NCBI RefSeq assembly: GCF_013344475.1
Contig: NZ_JABUOU010000011.1
Coordinates: forward strand, 84,208-148,207
Source: Martelella limonii
GTDB lineage: Bacteria > Pseudomonadota > Alphaproteobacteria > Rhizobiales > Rhizobiaceae
Length of the DNA: 64,000 bases
Direction of reading: 5' to 3'
The notes beneath the pieces are model-generated. The model was not told the origin of the DNA. It ran no database searches and was given only the letters and a program-made list of their open reading frames with translations. Below are positions 29,480-41,265 of this stretch, piece after piece. Each line of letters begins with the position of its first letter. The stretch's first letter is position 1. A program made the position numbers and the translations under genes.

Positions 29480-30793
29480 ATGAGACTTCACACGATACTT
29501 CTCGGCGCCTGCTCGCTGGTGGCTCTCACCGGCGTTGCTTCTGCTGAAACGCTGACGATTGCCACCGTCAACAACGGTGACATGATCCGCATGCAGAAGC
29601 TCACCGACGATTTCACCAAGGACCATCCGGACATCGAACTCGAGTGGGTTACGCTTGAGGAAAACGTACTGCGCCAGAAAGTCACCACCGACATCGCCAC
29701 CAAGGGCGGCCAGTATGACGTTCTGACCATCGGCAACTACGAGGTTCCGATCTGGGCCAAGCAGAACTGGCTGCTGGCGCTTGACGACATGCCCGGCGAT
29801 TATGACGCCGGCGACCTGCTGCCCGCGATTGCCGGCGGCCTCTCGGTTGACGGCACGCTCTATGCGGCACCGTTCTACGGCGAAAGCGCCATGGTGATGT
29901 ACCGCACCGATCTCGCCGAAAAGGCGGGCGTCGAAATCCCGGCGGAACCGACCTGGGATGAGATCATGGCGGCCGCCAAGGCGATGACCGACAAGGATGC
30001 CGGCATTTACGGCATCTGCCTGCGCGGCAAGGCCGGCTGGGGCGAGAACATGGCCTTCCTCGGCGCCATGTCCAACTCCTACGGCGCCCGCTGGTTCGAC
30101 ATGGACTGGAAGCCCCAGTTCGAAAGCGAAGAGTGGAAGGCGACGCTCACCGACTATCTGGACATGATGAACAATTATGGCCCGCCCGGTGCGTCCTCCA
30201 ACGGCTTCAACGAGAATCTCGCGCTGTTCCAGCAGGGCAAGTGCGGCATGTGGATCGATGCCACCGTCGCCGCCTCGTTCGTGACCGATCCGAAGGAATC
30301 CAAGGTCGCGGATTCGGTCGGCTTCGCACTGTTCCCGGAAAAGGGCGATCTCGGCAATCGCGGCAACTGGCTGTGGTCGTGGAACCTCGCCATTCCCGCA
30401 ACCACGCAGAAGGCTGATGCCGCCAAGGCATTCGTCGCCTGGGCAACGTCCAAGGAGTACACCGATCTGGTGGCCAAGCAGGACGGCTGGCGCGCAGCCC
30501 CTCCCGGCACCCGCACCTCGCTTTATGAGAATGCGGACTACGAGAAGGCTGCTCCCTTTGCCAAGATGACGCTGGAATCGATCAATGCGGTCGATACCAA
30601 CAAGCCGTCGGTTCAGGAGATCCCCTATACCGGTGCTCAGTTCGTCTCGATCCCGGAATTCCAGGGAATCGGCACCGCTGTCGGCCAGCAGTTCTCGGCT
30701 GCCCTTGCCGGCAATGTCTCTGCCGATCAGGCGCTCTCCAGCGCACAGCAGCTGACGACGCGCGAAATGATGAAGGCCGGCTACATCAAGTAG
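29480..30793 (+). CDS. smoE: Polyol ABC transporter substrate-binding protein (SmoE-like)
   Basis: A 437-residue family-1 solute-binding protein. The first 22 residues are a signal peptide (C-S-L-V-A-L-T-G-V-A-S-A). The mature part opens L-T-I-A-T-V-N-N-G-D-M-I, as in sorbitol/mannitol-binding proteins. The ATG at 29480 follows GAGGGAGGAAC. It is the first gene of a seven-gene operon with two permeases, an ATPase, mannitol 2-dehydrogenase, a phosphatase and a kinase, so a hexitol or pentitol ligand is very likely. The symbol follows the Smo system of rhizobia and Rhodobacter. Confidence 0.87.
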   Translation: MRLHTILLGACSLVALTGVASAETLTIATVNNGDMIRMQKLTDDFTKDHPDIELEWVTLEENVLRQKVTTDIATKGGQYDVLTIGNYEVPIWAKQNWLLALDDMPGDYDAGDLLPAIAGGLSVDGTLYAAPFYGESAMVMYRTDLAEKAGVEIPAEPTWDEIMAAAKAMTDKDAGIYGICLRGKAGWGENMAFLGAMSNSYGARWFDMDWKPQFESEEWKATLTDYLDMMNNYGPPGASSNGFNENLALFQQGKCGMWIDATVAASFVTDPKESKVADSVGFALFPEKGDLGNRGNWLWSWNLAIPATTQKADAAKAFVAWATSKEYTDLVAKQDGWRAAPPGTRTSLYENADYEKAAPFAKMTLESINAVDTNKPSVQEIPYTGAQFVSIPEFQGIGTAVGQQFSAALAGNVSADQALSSAQQLTTREMMKAGYIK

Positions 30794-30850
30794 GCTTCCT
30801 CCGCGGGGTGGCCGGGCCTCAGGGCTCGGCTGCTCGCCGGATCAAGAAAT

Positions 30851-30880
30851 TGGCCGCCGCGCGTCAAGCGACGGCGGCCA
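30851..30880 (+). terminator. Attenuator-like hairpin after smoE
   Basis: TGGCCGCCG (30851-30859) and CGGCGGCCA (30872-30880) form a perfect 9-bp stem with a 12-base loop, followed by AAGCGGTTTT. It sits in the 200-bp gap between the binding-protein gene and the first permease. Such hairpins commonly stabilise or partly terminate the message so that binding protein is made in excess. Confidence 0.65.
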
Positions 30881-30993
30881 AAGCGGTTTTCAGCACCTGA
30901 TCAACTGAAACCGCCATTGAGACCAAGGGTGCAAAAACACCGGGCCGAAACGTCCATGACCTCTTTCGAGCCACTTTGCGGGGAAACACCGAA

Positions 30994-31866
30994 ATGGCGA
31001 CGACCCATACCAAAAGCGCGGCGCGGCTGATGATGGCGCCTTCGGTCATTCTGCTTCTGGCATGGATGATCGTGCCGCTGTCGATGACGATCTACTTCTC
31101 CTTCCTGCGCTACAATCTTCTGATGCCGGGAATGGAGAGCTTTGCCGGCTTCATGAACTACCGGTTCTTCCTGACGGATCCCGCCTTCTTCCAGGCGATC
31201 GCCAATACGCTGATGCTGGTGGGGGGCGTGCTGTTCGTCACCGTGATCGGCGGCATTGCGCTGGCGCTTCTGCTCGACCAGCCGATCTTCGGCCAGGGCA
31301 TCGTGCGCATTCTCGTGATCGCGCCGTTCTTCGTGATGCCGACGGTCTCGGCACTGGTCTGGAAGAACATGCTGATGAACCCCGTCAACGGGCTGTTCGC
31401 CTCGATCGCGCGGTTCTTCGGTCTACAGCCCATCGATTTCCTGTCCTCGATCCCGCTGACATCGATCAGCCTGATCGTCGCCTGGCAATGGCTTCCCTTC
31501 GCGACGCTCATCCTGCTGACGGCGCTGCAGTCGCTGTCGGAAGAGCAGAAGGAAGCCGCCGAAATGGACGGGGCAAACGCCTGGAACCGGCTGATCTACA
31601 TCATCCTGCCGCATATGGCGCGCGCCATCACCGTGGTGGTGCTGATCGAGACCATCTTCCTGCTTTCGGTGTTCGCCGAAATCCTGGTCACCACCAATGG
31701 CGGCCCCGGAACGGAAAGCACCAACCTCACCTACCTCGTCTACATGCAGGCGCTTCTGCAGTTCGACGTGGGCGGCGCGTCCGCCGGCGGTATCATCGCC
31801 GTCATTCTGGCCAATATCGTTGCGTTCTTCCTGGTACGCATGATCGGCAAAAATCTGGAGGACTGA
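30994..31866 (+). CDS. smoF: Polyol ABC transporter permease (SmoF-like)
   Basis: A 290-residue inner-membrane permease with six hydrophobic helices. The cytoplasmic coupling loop reads E-A-A-E-M-D-G-A-N-A-W near residues 189-199, the E-A-A motif that docks on the ATPase. Start ATG 30994 is preferred over an upstream TTG because the membrane domain begins just after it and GGGGA lies upstream. The next permease gene starts 2 bases after its stop. Confidence 0.87.
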   Translation: MATTHTKSAARLMMAPSVILLLAWMIVPLSMTIYFSFLRYNLLMPGMESFAGFMNYRFFLTDPAFFQAIANTLMLVGGVLFVTVIGGIALALLLDQPIFGQGIVRILVIAPFFVMPTVSALVWKNMLMNPVNGLFASIARFFGLQPIDFLSSIPLTSISLIVAWQWLPFATLILLTALQSLSEEQKEAAEMDGANAWNRLIYIILPHMARAITVVVLIETIFLLSVFAEILVTTNGGPGTESTNLTYLVYMQALLQFDVGGASAGGIIAVILANIVAFFLVRMIGKNLED

Positions 31867-31868
31867 CG

Positions 31869-32699
31869 ATGGCACGCCAGGTAACAACACAACGGAAAAT
31901 CGTCTTCACGGCGCTCGCGTGGCTGATCGCATTCCTGATCTTCTTCCCGATCCTGTGGACGTTTCTGACCAGCTTCAAGACGGAAAGCGAGGCGGTCTCG
32001 TCTCCGCCCTCCTTCCTGTTCTTCCACTGGACACTCGAGAACTACATCGAGGTGCAGGCGCGTTCGAACTATTTCCACCATTTCTGGAATTCGGTCGCGA
32101 TCTCGCTCGGTTCCACCGTCATCGGCCTCCTGATCGCGGTGCCGGCCGCATGGGCCATGGCGTTTTCGCCCACGCCCCGCACCAAGGATGTTCTCCTGTG
32201 GATGCTGTCGACGAAAATGCTCCCCGCCGTCGGCGTGCTGGTGCCGATCTACATCATCTTCCGCGACCTCGGCCTGCTCGACACCCGCACGGGGTTGATC
32301 GTGGTGATGATGCTGATCAACCTGCCGATCATGGTGTGGATGCTTTATACCTACTTCAAGGAAATCCCGGGCGAGATTCTCGAAGCCGCCCGGATGGATG
32401 GGGCAACGCTCGGCAAGGAACTCGTCTATGTGCTCACGCCCATGGCGATCCCGGGCATCGCCTCCACCCTTCTTCTCAACATCATCCTTGCCTGGAACGA
32501 AGCGTTCTGGACGCTGAACCTGACGGCCTCGAAAGCGGCGCCGCTCACAGCCTTCATCGCGTCGTATTCGAGCCCGGAAGGCCTGTTCTACGCCAAGCTT
32601 TCCGCCGCCTCGACCATGGCGATTGCGCCGATCGTTATCCTCGGCTGGTTTTCGCAGAAGCAGCTCGTGCGCGGGCTTACCTTCGGCGCGGTTAAATAA
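31869..32699 (+). CDS. smoG: Polyol ABC transporter permease (SmoG-like)
   Basis: A 276-residue permease with six helices and the coupling motif E-A-A-R-M-D-G-A-T near residues 174-182. The ATG at 31869 begins at the conserved N-terminus and lies 2 bases after the previous stop; an overlapping longer frame reads through the smoF gene in another frame and is not used. It completes the transmembrane channel with SmoF. The ATPase gene follows after 11 bp. Confidence 0.87.
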   Translation: MARQVTTQRKIVFTALAWLIAFLIFFPILWTFLTSFKTESEAVSSPPSFLFFHWTLENYIEVQARSNYFHHFWNSVAISLGSTVIGLLIAVPAAWAMAFSPTPRTKDVLLWMLSTKMLPAVGVLVPIYIIFRDLGLLDTRTGLIVVMMLINLPIMVWMLYTYFKEIPGEILEAARMDGATLGKELVYVLTPMAIPGIASTLLLNIILAWNEAFWTLNLTASKAAPLTAFIASYSSPEGLFYAKLSAASTMAIAPIVILGWFSQKQLVRGLTFGAVK

Positions 32700-32710
32700 G
32701 GACAGGACCA

Positions 32711-33709
<999 letters not shown>

Positions 33710-33769
33710 GTATCGCGGGCGCCCGACCCGGCGCCTGTGCCCGCAACGCGAAGATCACTGGACAAGAAG

Positions 33770-35251
33770 ATGACCAAGGCACTTTCTCTCGACACTCTCA
33801 AGGACCACGCCGGCAAGGCGTCGGTGCCCAAATATGACCGCGCAGATCTTTCGCCCGGCATCGTGCATTTCGGGGTCGGCAACTTTCACCGCGCCCACCA
33901 GGCCGTCTACCTCAACGACCTGTTCAACAAGGGCCGCGACCATGACTGGGCGATCATCGGCGCCGGCGTGATGCCGGGTGACGCCAAGATGCGCGAGGTT
34001 CTCGCGGCCCAGGACTTTCTGACAACCGTCGTCGACCAGGAGGCGCATGCAAGTGCCGCCACCATTACCGGCGCGATGATCGACATGATCGCGCCGCCGG
34101 ACTATGCGGCGATGATCGAGACGCTTGCCAATCCGGCCATCCGGATCGTCTCGCTAACCGTCACCGAAGGCGGCTATTTCATCGATCCCGCGACCGGAAA
34201 ATTCGACCCGCAACATCCGGCGATCGTTGCCGATGGCGAAAATCCGGATGCGCCGACCACCGCCTTCGGGCTCATCATTGCCGGTCTGAAGAGGCGCCGT
34301 GCCGAAGGCATACAGCCCTTCACCGTGATGTGCTGCGACAACATCCCCCATAACGGCGCGGTGACCCGCGCCACCGTTTCGGGTCTTGCGGAACTTTCCG
34401 ATCCCGACTTTGCCGTCTGGATCCGCGACAACGTCGCCTTTCCAAATGCGATGGTCGACCGGATCACCCCCGCCACCGGCGCGCGCGAGCGGAAGATCGC
34501 CTCCGCGGAATACGGCATTGCCGACAACTGGCCGGTGTTCTGCGAGGAGTTCAGGCAGTGGGTTCTGGAAGACAACTTCCCGCTCGGCCGGCCGGCGCTG
34601 GAAGATGTCGGCGTCACCTTCGTCGAGGATGTCAGCCCTTACGAGATCATGAAGCTCAGGATCCTCAACGGCGGCCATGCGGCGATCGCCTATCCGGGCG
34701 AGCTGCTCGACATCCACTTCGTCCACGAGGCGATGGAAAATGAACTGATCGCGGCCTTTCTCGAAAAGCTCGAGAAGGACGAGATCATCCCGATCGTGCC
34801 ACCGGTCCCGGATACCGACCTCACCGGCTATTACGAGCTGATCGCGACCCGCTTCGCCAACCCGAAGATCGGCGACACGATCGAGCGGCTTGCGCTCGAC
34901 GGCTCCAACCGCCAGCCGAAATTCATCCTGCCCTCCACCGCCGCACGGTTGGAGCAGGGTCTGGATGTGACCGGGCTTGCGTTGGTTTCGGCGCTCTGGT
35001 GCCGCTATTTCGAGGGCACGTCAGACAGCGGCCGCAAGATCAGGTTCAACGACGAGGCCGCCGATCGTCTGCACGCCGCAGCCCTTGCGTCCAGGGAAAA
35101 GCCGGCGCGTTTTCTGGAAGAGCGTGACATCTTCGGCAGCGTCGCCGATAATCCGCACTTCGTGAAGCGGTTTGCCGGGGCACTTGAAAGCCTGCGCAAC
35201 CGCGGCACCGCCGAGACCCTGAAGCGCTACGTCGCCGGTGAAATGGAGTAA
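33770..35251 (+). CDS. mtlK: Mannitol 2-dehydrogenase
   Basis: A 493-residue polyol-specific long-chain dehydrogenase that oxidises D-mannitol (often also D-arabitol or sorbitol) with NAD to the 2-keto sugar. The N-terminus has G-V-G-N-F-H-R-A-H-Q near 35-44. The catalytic set is Lys295, Asn300 and His303 in K-L-R-I-L-N-G-G-H, with spacing and length as in characterised enzymes. ATG 33770 is taken as start. It sits directly downstream of the Smo transporter genes, so imported hexitol would be oxidised to fructose or a related ketose. Confidence 0.92.
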   Translation: MTKALSLDTLKDHAGKASVPKYDRADLSPGIVHFGVGNFHRAHQAVYLNDLFNKGRDHDWAIIGAGVMPGDAKMREVLAAQDFLTTVVDQEAHASAATITGAMIDMIAPPDYAAMIETLANPAIRIVSLTVTEGGYFIDPATGKFDPQHPAIVADGENPDAPTTAFGLIIAGLKRRRAEGIQPFTVMCCDNIPHNGAVTRATVSGLAELSDPDFAVWIRDNVAFPNAMVDRITPATGARERKIASAEYGIADNWPVFCEEFRQWVLEDNFPLGRPALEDVGVTFVEDVSPYEIMKLRILNGGHAAIAYPGELLDIHFVHEAMENELIAAFLEKLEKDEIIPIVPPVPDTDLTGYYELIATRFANPKIGDTIERLALDGSNRQPKFILPSTAARLEQGLDVTGLALVSALWCRYFEGTSDSGRKIRFNDEAADRLHAAALASREKPARFLEERDIFGSVADNPHFVKRFAGALESLRNRGTAETLKRYVAGEME

Positions 35252-35266
35252 CCGGCAAGGAGACCC

Positions 35267-35941
35267 ATGTCCGAAAGACCGCTGATCATTTTCGATTGCG
35301 ACGGTGTGCTGGTCGACAGCGAACCGATTTCGCTTGCGGTCCTGAGGGAAGCGCTTTCGGCAGAGGGGATTTCGATCTGCGACCGGGATGCCGAGCGGCT
35401 GTTTCTCGGCCGCTCGCTGGCCACCATGCTCTCCGTCGTCAAGGACGATTACGGGGCGACGCTGGGCGACGGGTTTCTGGAACGGCTGAGACGCGATCTC
35501 TATGCGCGGTTCCGCAGCGAGCTTCAACCCACGCAAGGCATTGTGAACGCCTGGGAGGCGCTGGAGCAGGAAGGCTACATGTTCTGCGTCGCCTCCTCCT
35601 CCCAGCCCGAACGCATCCGGCTGTCGTTGGAGATCGCGGGCCTTCTGCCGAGCTTCGAGCCTCCGATCTTTTCCGCCTCGATGGTGGAAAACGGCAAGCC
35701 GGCCCCCGATCTTTTCCTCTATGCAGCAAGCCGAATGCGCCGTCCGCCGGAGGAATGCCTTGTGATCGAGGACAGTCCCGCCGGCATTGCCGCGGCAAAG
35801 GCCGCCGGAATGAAGGTGTTCGCCTATGTCGGCGCCACCCACGCCAGCTCCGAAGCCTACCGCGCGCAGATTGCGTCACTTGAACCCGACCTAATGTTTG
35901 ACGCCATGGACAATCTCGTCCAACGTGCACGCACAGTCTGA
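35267..35941 (+). CDS. HAD-family sugar-phosphate phosphatase-like hydrolase
   Basis: A 224-residue HAD subfamily IA hydrolase. Motif I is F-D-C-D-G-V-L-V-D-S-E (Asp10 nucleophile, Asp12), motif II S-S-S-S-Q, motif III G-K-P, and motif IV E-D-S-P-A-G. It resembles beta-phosphoglucomutase or YieH-like phosphatases. The gene lies 15 bp after mtlK and 24 bp before a kinase gene, so it could remove phosphate from an overflow sugar phosphate in polyol catabolism, an inference from position. Confidence 0.8.
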   Translation: MSERPLIIFDCDGVLVDSEPISLAVLREALSAEGISICDRDAERLFLGRSLATMLSVVKDDYGATLGDGFLERLRRDLYARFRSELQPTQGIVNAWEALEQEGYMFCVASSSQPERIRLSLEIAGLLPSFEPPIFSASMVENGKPAPDLFLYAASRMRRPPEECLVIEDSPAGIAAAKAAGMKVFAYVGATHASSEAYRAQIASLEPDLMFDAMDNLVQRARTV

Positions 35942-35965
35942 CGGAAAAGGGTGGGGGCTTCCGTG

Positions 35966-37537
35966 ATGCGCGATCATGTGATTGCGGTCGATGTCGGCAC
36001 GGCAAGCGTCAGGGCCGGCGTGTTCAGCCGTGACGGCGCGATGCTTGCGCGCGCCACCCATCCGCTCCAGGTGAAAAGACCGGGGCCGAGACGCGGGGAA
36101 TATGCCTCGCAGGATATCTGGCGGGCGACCGCAACGGCGATCCGCGAGGCCCTGTCCGGCGCAGACATTGCCCCTGAACGGATTGCAGGCCTTGCCTTTG
36201 GCGCCACCTGCTCCCTGGTCCTTCTCGATTTAGACCGCCGCCCGCTGCCCCTTTCGGAAGACGAGACCGGAAGATACGACACGATCGCCTGGTTCGACCA
36301 CCGCGCGGCAACGGAGGCAGCGGAATTCAGCGCGTTCGACCACGCGGCGGTGCGCCATTCCGGCGGCTCGGTCTCGCCGGAAATGCAGATGCCGAAACTT
36401 GCATGGCTGAAGCGCAACCGGCCTGAGCTATGGGCGAAGGCCGGCGGCTTTTTCGATCTTGCCGATTACCTTACCTTCCGCGCCACCGGCAGCGACCGCC
36501 GCTCGATCTCGACGCTTGCGGCAAAATGGTTCTATCGCGGCGATCTCCAGTCGCCGTTTCCCGATGATCTTCTGGAAAAGGCAGGGCTTGCCGATTTCAC
36601 CGAAAAGGCCGCTATCCCCGGCGAGGTGCTGTATGCCGGAACCCCCGCCGGCCGCCTGACGGCGCAAGCCGCCCGCGATTTCGGGCTGACGACCGAGGTG
36701 GTCGTCGCAGCAGGGCTGGTCGATGCCTATGCAGGCGCGCTCGGCGCGCTGCCGCCGCCAGACCGGCGGCAAGCGGGGGAGCTTGCCCTGATCGGAGGCA
36801 CCTCGAGCTGCATCGTCGGCGATGCGGATGACAAGGTCTTTGCGCCAAGCCTCTGGGGGCCGTATTTCTCGGCGATCTATCCCGGAAAATGGCTGTTCGA
36901 GGCCGGCCAGTCGGCCACCGGCGGGCTGCTGAACCACCTGCTCGAAGTCCACAGCGCCGGCGGCCGCGCCACGGAGGAGCAGCATGGGCGCGTGATCGCG
37001 CGGATCACGGAAATGCTTGCCGAACGCGGGCCGGGTTTCGCCGACGGTCTCGACATCCTGCCGGATTTCCACGGCAGCCGCTCGCCCTTTGCTGACCCTT
37101 CGATGACAGGCATGGTCGCGGGACTGACCCTCGACAACAGCTTCGACGGTCTCTGCAAGCTCTATTGGCGCGCATCCGTCGCCATCGCGCTATCGTTGAG
37201 GCAGATCCTGACGATGCTTTCGGAAAACGGCATCCCCGCAACGAGGCTCCACCTTGCCGGCGGTCATCGTCGCAATCCGCTTCTGACAAAGCTCTATGCC
37301 GACGCCACGGGCGTGGAGGTCGCAGTCTCTCCGACCGAGGACGTGGTGCTGCTCGGCTCGGCGATCAATGCTGCAACTGCTGCGGGAGCCTTCGAAAGCC
37401 TCGGTCACGCCGCCGCAACAATGCGTGCCGTGCCGCACGTGATCGCGCCTAACCCGTCGCTTGCGCCCTATTATGCAGGTCAGCTCCGCAGGCTCGAAAT
37501 CCTCCAGGCCTGCCGCGCGGCGCTCAACGAAGCATAG
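35966..37537 (+). CDS. FGGY-family carbohydrate (pentulose) kinase
   Basis: A 523-residue kinase of the FGGY family. The N-terminus has A-V-D-V-G-T-A-S-V-R-A-G-V-F (ATP-phosphate loop). Landmarks include G-G-T-S-S-C-I-V-G near 278 and the second FGGY signature region L-A-G-G-H-R-R-N-P-L-L near 430. The sequence resembles D-ribulokinases more than xylulokinases, so the substrate may be a pentulose produced from a pentitol by MtlK. The last gene of the polyol operon. The ATG at 35966 was chosen; a GTG 15 bases upstream is also in frame. Confidence 0.82.
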   Translation: MRDHVIAVDVGTASVRAGVFSRDGAMLARATHPLQVKRPGPRRGEYASQDIWRATATAIREALSGADIAPERIAGLAFGATCSLVLLDLDRRPLPLSEDETGRYDTIAWFDHRAATEAAEFSAFDHAAVRHSGGSVSPEMQMPKLAWLKRNRPELWAKAGGFFDLADYLTFRATGSDRRSISTLAAKWFYRGDLQSPFPDDLLEKAGLADFTEKAAIPGEVLYAGTPAGRLTAQAARDFGLTTEVVVAAGLVDAYAGALGALPPPDRRQAGELALIGGTSSCIVGDADDKVFAPSLWGPYFSAIYPGKWLFEAGQSATGGLLNHLLEVHSAGGRATEEQHGRVIARITEMLAERGPGFADGLDILPDFHGSRSPFADPSMTGMVAGLTLDNSFDGLCKLYWRASVAIALSLRQILTMLSENGIPATRLHLAGGHRRNPLLTKLYADATGVEVAVSPTEDVVLLGSAINAATAAGAFESLGHAAATMRAVPHVIAPNPSLAPYYAGQLRRLEILQACRAALNEA

Positions 37538-37674
37538 AAATCAAGCAATACCTCATTTATTCCAGACTTTTAAAACAAGCATCACGGTTAATTTTCTCTT
37601 GACCTTCACTTGTCGAATTGCGACTTTTTCATGGCGGGGCATACCCGCTTTGATCAGGATTGGGGGTCCGGAAA

Positions 37675-38637
37675 ATGATGAAATGGGTGGTGAAGCTCGC
37701 CGGTACAGTCGCGCTTTGTACAATTGCGGGCTGTGGTGGGAGCGGCGGCGGACCTGTTGTAGCAGTCTCAAGTGGCCCGGAGCTACAGATGCCGCCTCCG
37801 ACAGTCATGTCTCCAGGATTCGCACCTGCACCTGGCGGTAGCTCGGGCGCAGAAGCAAATGCAACTGGTTATGCCGCCATCAGCGAACCCTATGTTGACC
37901 CCCTTTCCATCGAGGGCGATTCGACGGCATATTTCGAGCCGTTGCCAGACGGATCTGTATCTGTAGAAATTGTTTCTGGTCCTAAAGTAGGCCGCGAAAT
38001 GACCTTCATACCCTCTTCTGGCGACGGTGATGGAACGGAAAACGCTGCCTCCGATTACATGCGTGTTATCAATGAGAACGGCGAAGCTTTGGTGGCCGTG
38101 ATTGAAAGTGAGTACGAGACCTTTCTAGGTCGCAAAGCAAATGTACTTTACGCCTATCGATCAAAGGAAGGCATGACCGCCAATATGCCACTCACCGGCA
38201 AGGCATCCTATTATGGGACAGCGATAGGTTATGGTCCGGATCGATATCGACCTATCTTGAAGCAGTCGGGAGATTTCTCCGCAGACGTCGATTTCGGTTC
38301 TGCGACCATGAATGGAAATATAACTGCAGGGCGAAACAAGCTCGTATTTAACGGCGCCATTGCAGGCAATACCTTTAACTCGATTCCTGGCCAGATCGCC
38401 TATTCACCGGCTGGAGAAGCCCGAGAGGTAATGGATACCTTAGGGGGAAGCTCATATCCGATCGAAAAGCCGGTTTCGCCTGATCCAAGTTATGCCAATC
38501 AAGAAAATTCGAAAATCGAAGGTGCATTCTATGGAGACGCCGCTTCGTCCATAGCAGGGACCTATGTGATCGATGGCAATGGTCGAAATAACATGATTGG
38601 CGCCTTTGCAGGCGATCTTCTGAGTCCACAGCCCTAA
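37675..38637 (+). CDS. Surface/periplasmic lipoprotein, transferrin-binding-protein-B-like
   Basis: About 320 residues. The N-terminus is a lipoprotein signal peptide with lipobox I-A-G-C followed by a Gly/Ser-rich linker and a Pro-rich stretch. The C-terminal part ends E-G-A-F-Y-G-D-A-A-S-S-I-A-G-T-Y then I-G-A-F-A-G, the beta-barrel closing pattern of TbpB_B_D (transferrin-binding-like) lipoproteins. The gene is visibly more AT-rich than its neighbours and lacks operon partners. A 15-bp hairpin lies just downstream. Ligand unknown; relatives bind iron- or haem-carrying host proteins, or metals, or are Slam-dependent surface proteins. Confidence 0.75.
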   Translation: MMKWVVKLAGTVALCTIAGCGGSGGGPVVAVSSGPELQMPPPTVMSPGFAPAPGGSSGAEANATGYAAISEPYVDPLSIEGDSTAYFEPLPDGSVSVEIVSGPKVGREMTFIPSSGDGDGTENAASDYMRVINENGEALVAVIESEYETFLGRKANVLYAYRSKEGMTANMPLTGKASYYGTAIGYGPDRYRPILKQSGDFSADVDFGSATMNGNITAGRNKLVFNGAIAGNTFNSIPGQIAYSPAGEAREVMDTLGGSSYPIEKPVSPDPSYANQENSKIEGAFYGDAASSIAGTYVIDGNGRNNMIGAFAGDLLSPQP

Positions 38638-38655
38638 CAGTTGCCGAAGTCCGCA

Positions 38656-38689
38656 AAGAAAGACATAAAGAAATCTTTATGTCTTTCTT
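38656..38689. terminator. Perfect AT-rich hairpin between the lipoprotein gene and ahcY
   Basis: AAGAAAGACATAAAG (38656-38670) pairs perfectly with CTTTATGTCTTTCTT (38675-38689) across a 4-base loop AAAT. It begins 19 bases after the lipoprotein stop. It has no long T-run, so termination is plausible rather than certain. Confidence 0.65.
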
Positions 38690-38784
38690 GCCAGTTTTCG
38701 CCAAGGCTGATACGTACGGGATAGATGAAAAGTGGACGGCGATTGCGGCTGTCCTTGAGACATTCACTGTTTCCGGAGTTTCAG

Positions 38785-40185
<1,401 letters not shown>

Positions 40186-40238
40186 GGCCATTTGCGGGGC
40201 CACCGTCAGACGGCGGCCTGCGAACGTCACAAAAAAGG

Positions 40239-40271
40239 AAAGGCGGCCCTGCCTGGGAGCTGCCTTTTTTT
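40239..40271 (+). terminator. Rho-independent terminator after ahcY
   Basis: AAAGGCGGC (40239-40247) and GCTGCCTTT (40259-40267) form a 9-bp stem with one G-U pair and an 11-base loop. The T-run continues to 40271. It starts 54 bases after the ahcY stop. Confidence 0.88.
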
Positions 40272-40294
40272 GATCAGAATCTCGATTTTCTCGG

Positions 40295-40373
40295 GTCACC
40301 CTCGGGCTCGACCCGAGGGTCCAGGCGACGCCCACCGTACGGCCTGGATGCTCGGATCAAGTCCGAGCATGAC
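40295..40373. repeat. Dispersed palindromic intergenic element, copy 3
   Basis: About 79 bp between the ahcY terminator and the L,D-transpeptidase gene. Left half-site GTCACCCTCGGG... and right half-site GGATGCTCGGATCAAGTCCGAGCATGAC show compensating changes (C/G and A/T swaps on both sides of each stem). The hairpins are therefore preserved while the sequence drifts. This suggests that the fold matters, or that the element spread recently from related copies. Confidence 0.85.
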
Positions 40374-40461
40374 TCATGAGAGTGTGGCGTAGCGCGTAGG
40401 ACACAAGAGAGTCGGGAATGTGGCGCCGAGCGCGTTTGCCGTCAGAGCCCTTCAAGCCCAC

Positions 40462-41103
40462 TCAGCCTTCGAGCACGATCACCTTGGTGCGCTTGTCGGG
40501 GTCGACGCGGGCGTAGAGGTCGATAATGTCCTGGTTGATCATGCGGATGCAGCCGGAAGAAACCGCCTGGCCGATCGAGGTCCAGTCCGGGTTGCCGTGA
40601 ATGCGGAACATCGTGTCATTGCCATTCTTGTAGAGATAGAGCGCGCGCGCTCCGAGCGGGTTCATCACGCCCGGCTCCATGCCGCCGGCATATTCCTTCA
40701 GCTCAGGCTGGCGCTTGACCATGGCCTGCGGCGGATACCAGGTCGGCCATTCGGCGCGGCGGCCGATATAGGCATCGCCCGACCAGCGGAAACCGTCACG
40801 GCCCACGCCGATGCCGTAACGGATGGCCTTGCCATCTTCCAGCACCAGATAAAGCAGGCGCTCCTTGGTATCGACAATGATCGTGCCCGGCTCCTCGGTG
40901 GTTTCGTAATTGATGATCTGTCGGCGATATTTCTCATCGACCTGGGTAATCGGCACGCGCGGCAGCGAGTAGCCATCATCGATGGTGGCCGCATAGGCCG
41001 AAACCGGCGCCGTAATCGTCGTTGACGGCTGGGTGGTGGTGCAGCCGGCAGCTGCGAGCAGGCCCGTAAACGAGAGTGCCAGGAAAATAGGTCGGATGTG
41101 CAT
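40462..41103 (-). CDS. L,D-transpeptidase, YkuD family, lipoprotein
   Basis: A 213-residue exported protein. The N-terminus starting at the ATG at 41103 has a lipobox-like L-A-A-A-G-C. The YkuD catalytic domain has H-G-N near 170 and S-S-G-C-I-R-M near 187-193, with the active-site Cys. These enzymes make 3-3 crosslinks in peptidoglycan or attach proteins to it. The gene stands alone and is divergent from mmcB. Confidence 0.86.
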   Translation of the reverse strand: MHIRPIFLALSFTGLLAAAGCTTTQPSTTITAPVSAYAATIDDGYSLPRVPITQVDEKYRRQIINYETTEEPGTIIVDTKERLLYLVLEDGKAIRYGIGVGRDGFRWSGDAYIGRRAEWPTWYPPQAMVKRQPELKEYAGGMEPGVMNPLGARALYLYKNGNDTMFRIHGNPDWTSIGQAVSSGCIRMINQDIIDLYARVDPDKRTKVIVLEG

Positions 41104-41265
41104 GGACGGTCTCACGGCGTGGAACAAAAGGTGATACTGACAAATTGATAGAAGCTTATGGTTAAAATTCTGTTGCAACCTGCGCTTCGTTTGTTGCCTG
41201 GAGGATTACGTGCGCCGCAAGACTGCCGCGCTTTCTTGAAAATGCACTGCGTGAAAGGAAGTTCC

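Noticed and set aside
38690..38784. A SAH-type riboswitch upstream of ahcY.
   Set aside because: The leader lacks the conserved sequence blocks and pseudoknot pattern; only a simple hairpin is seen.
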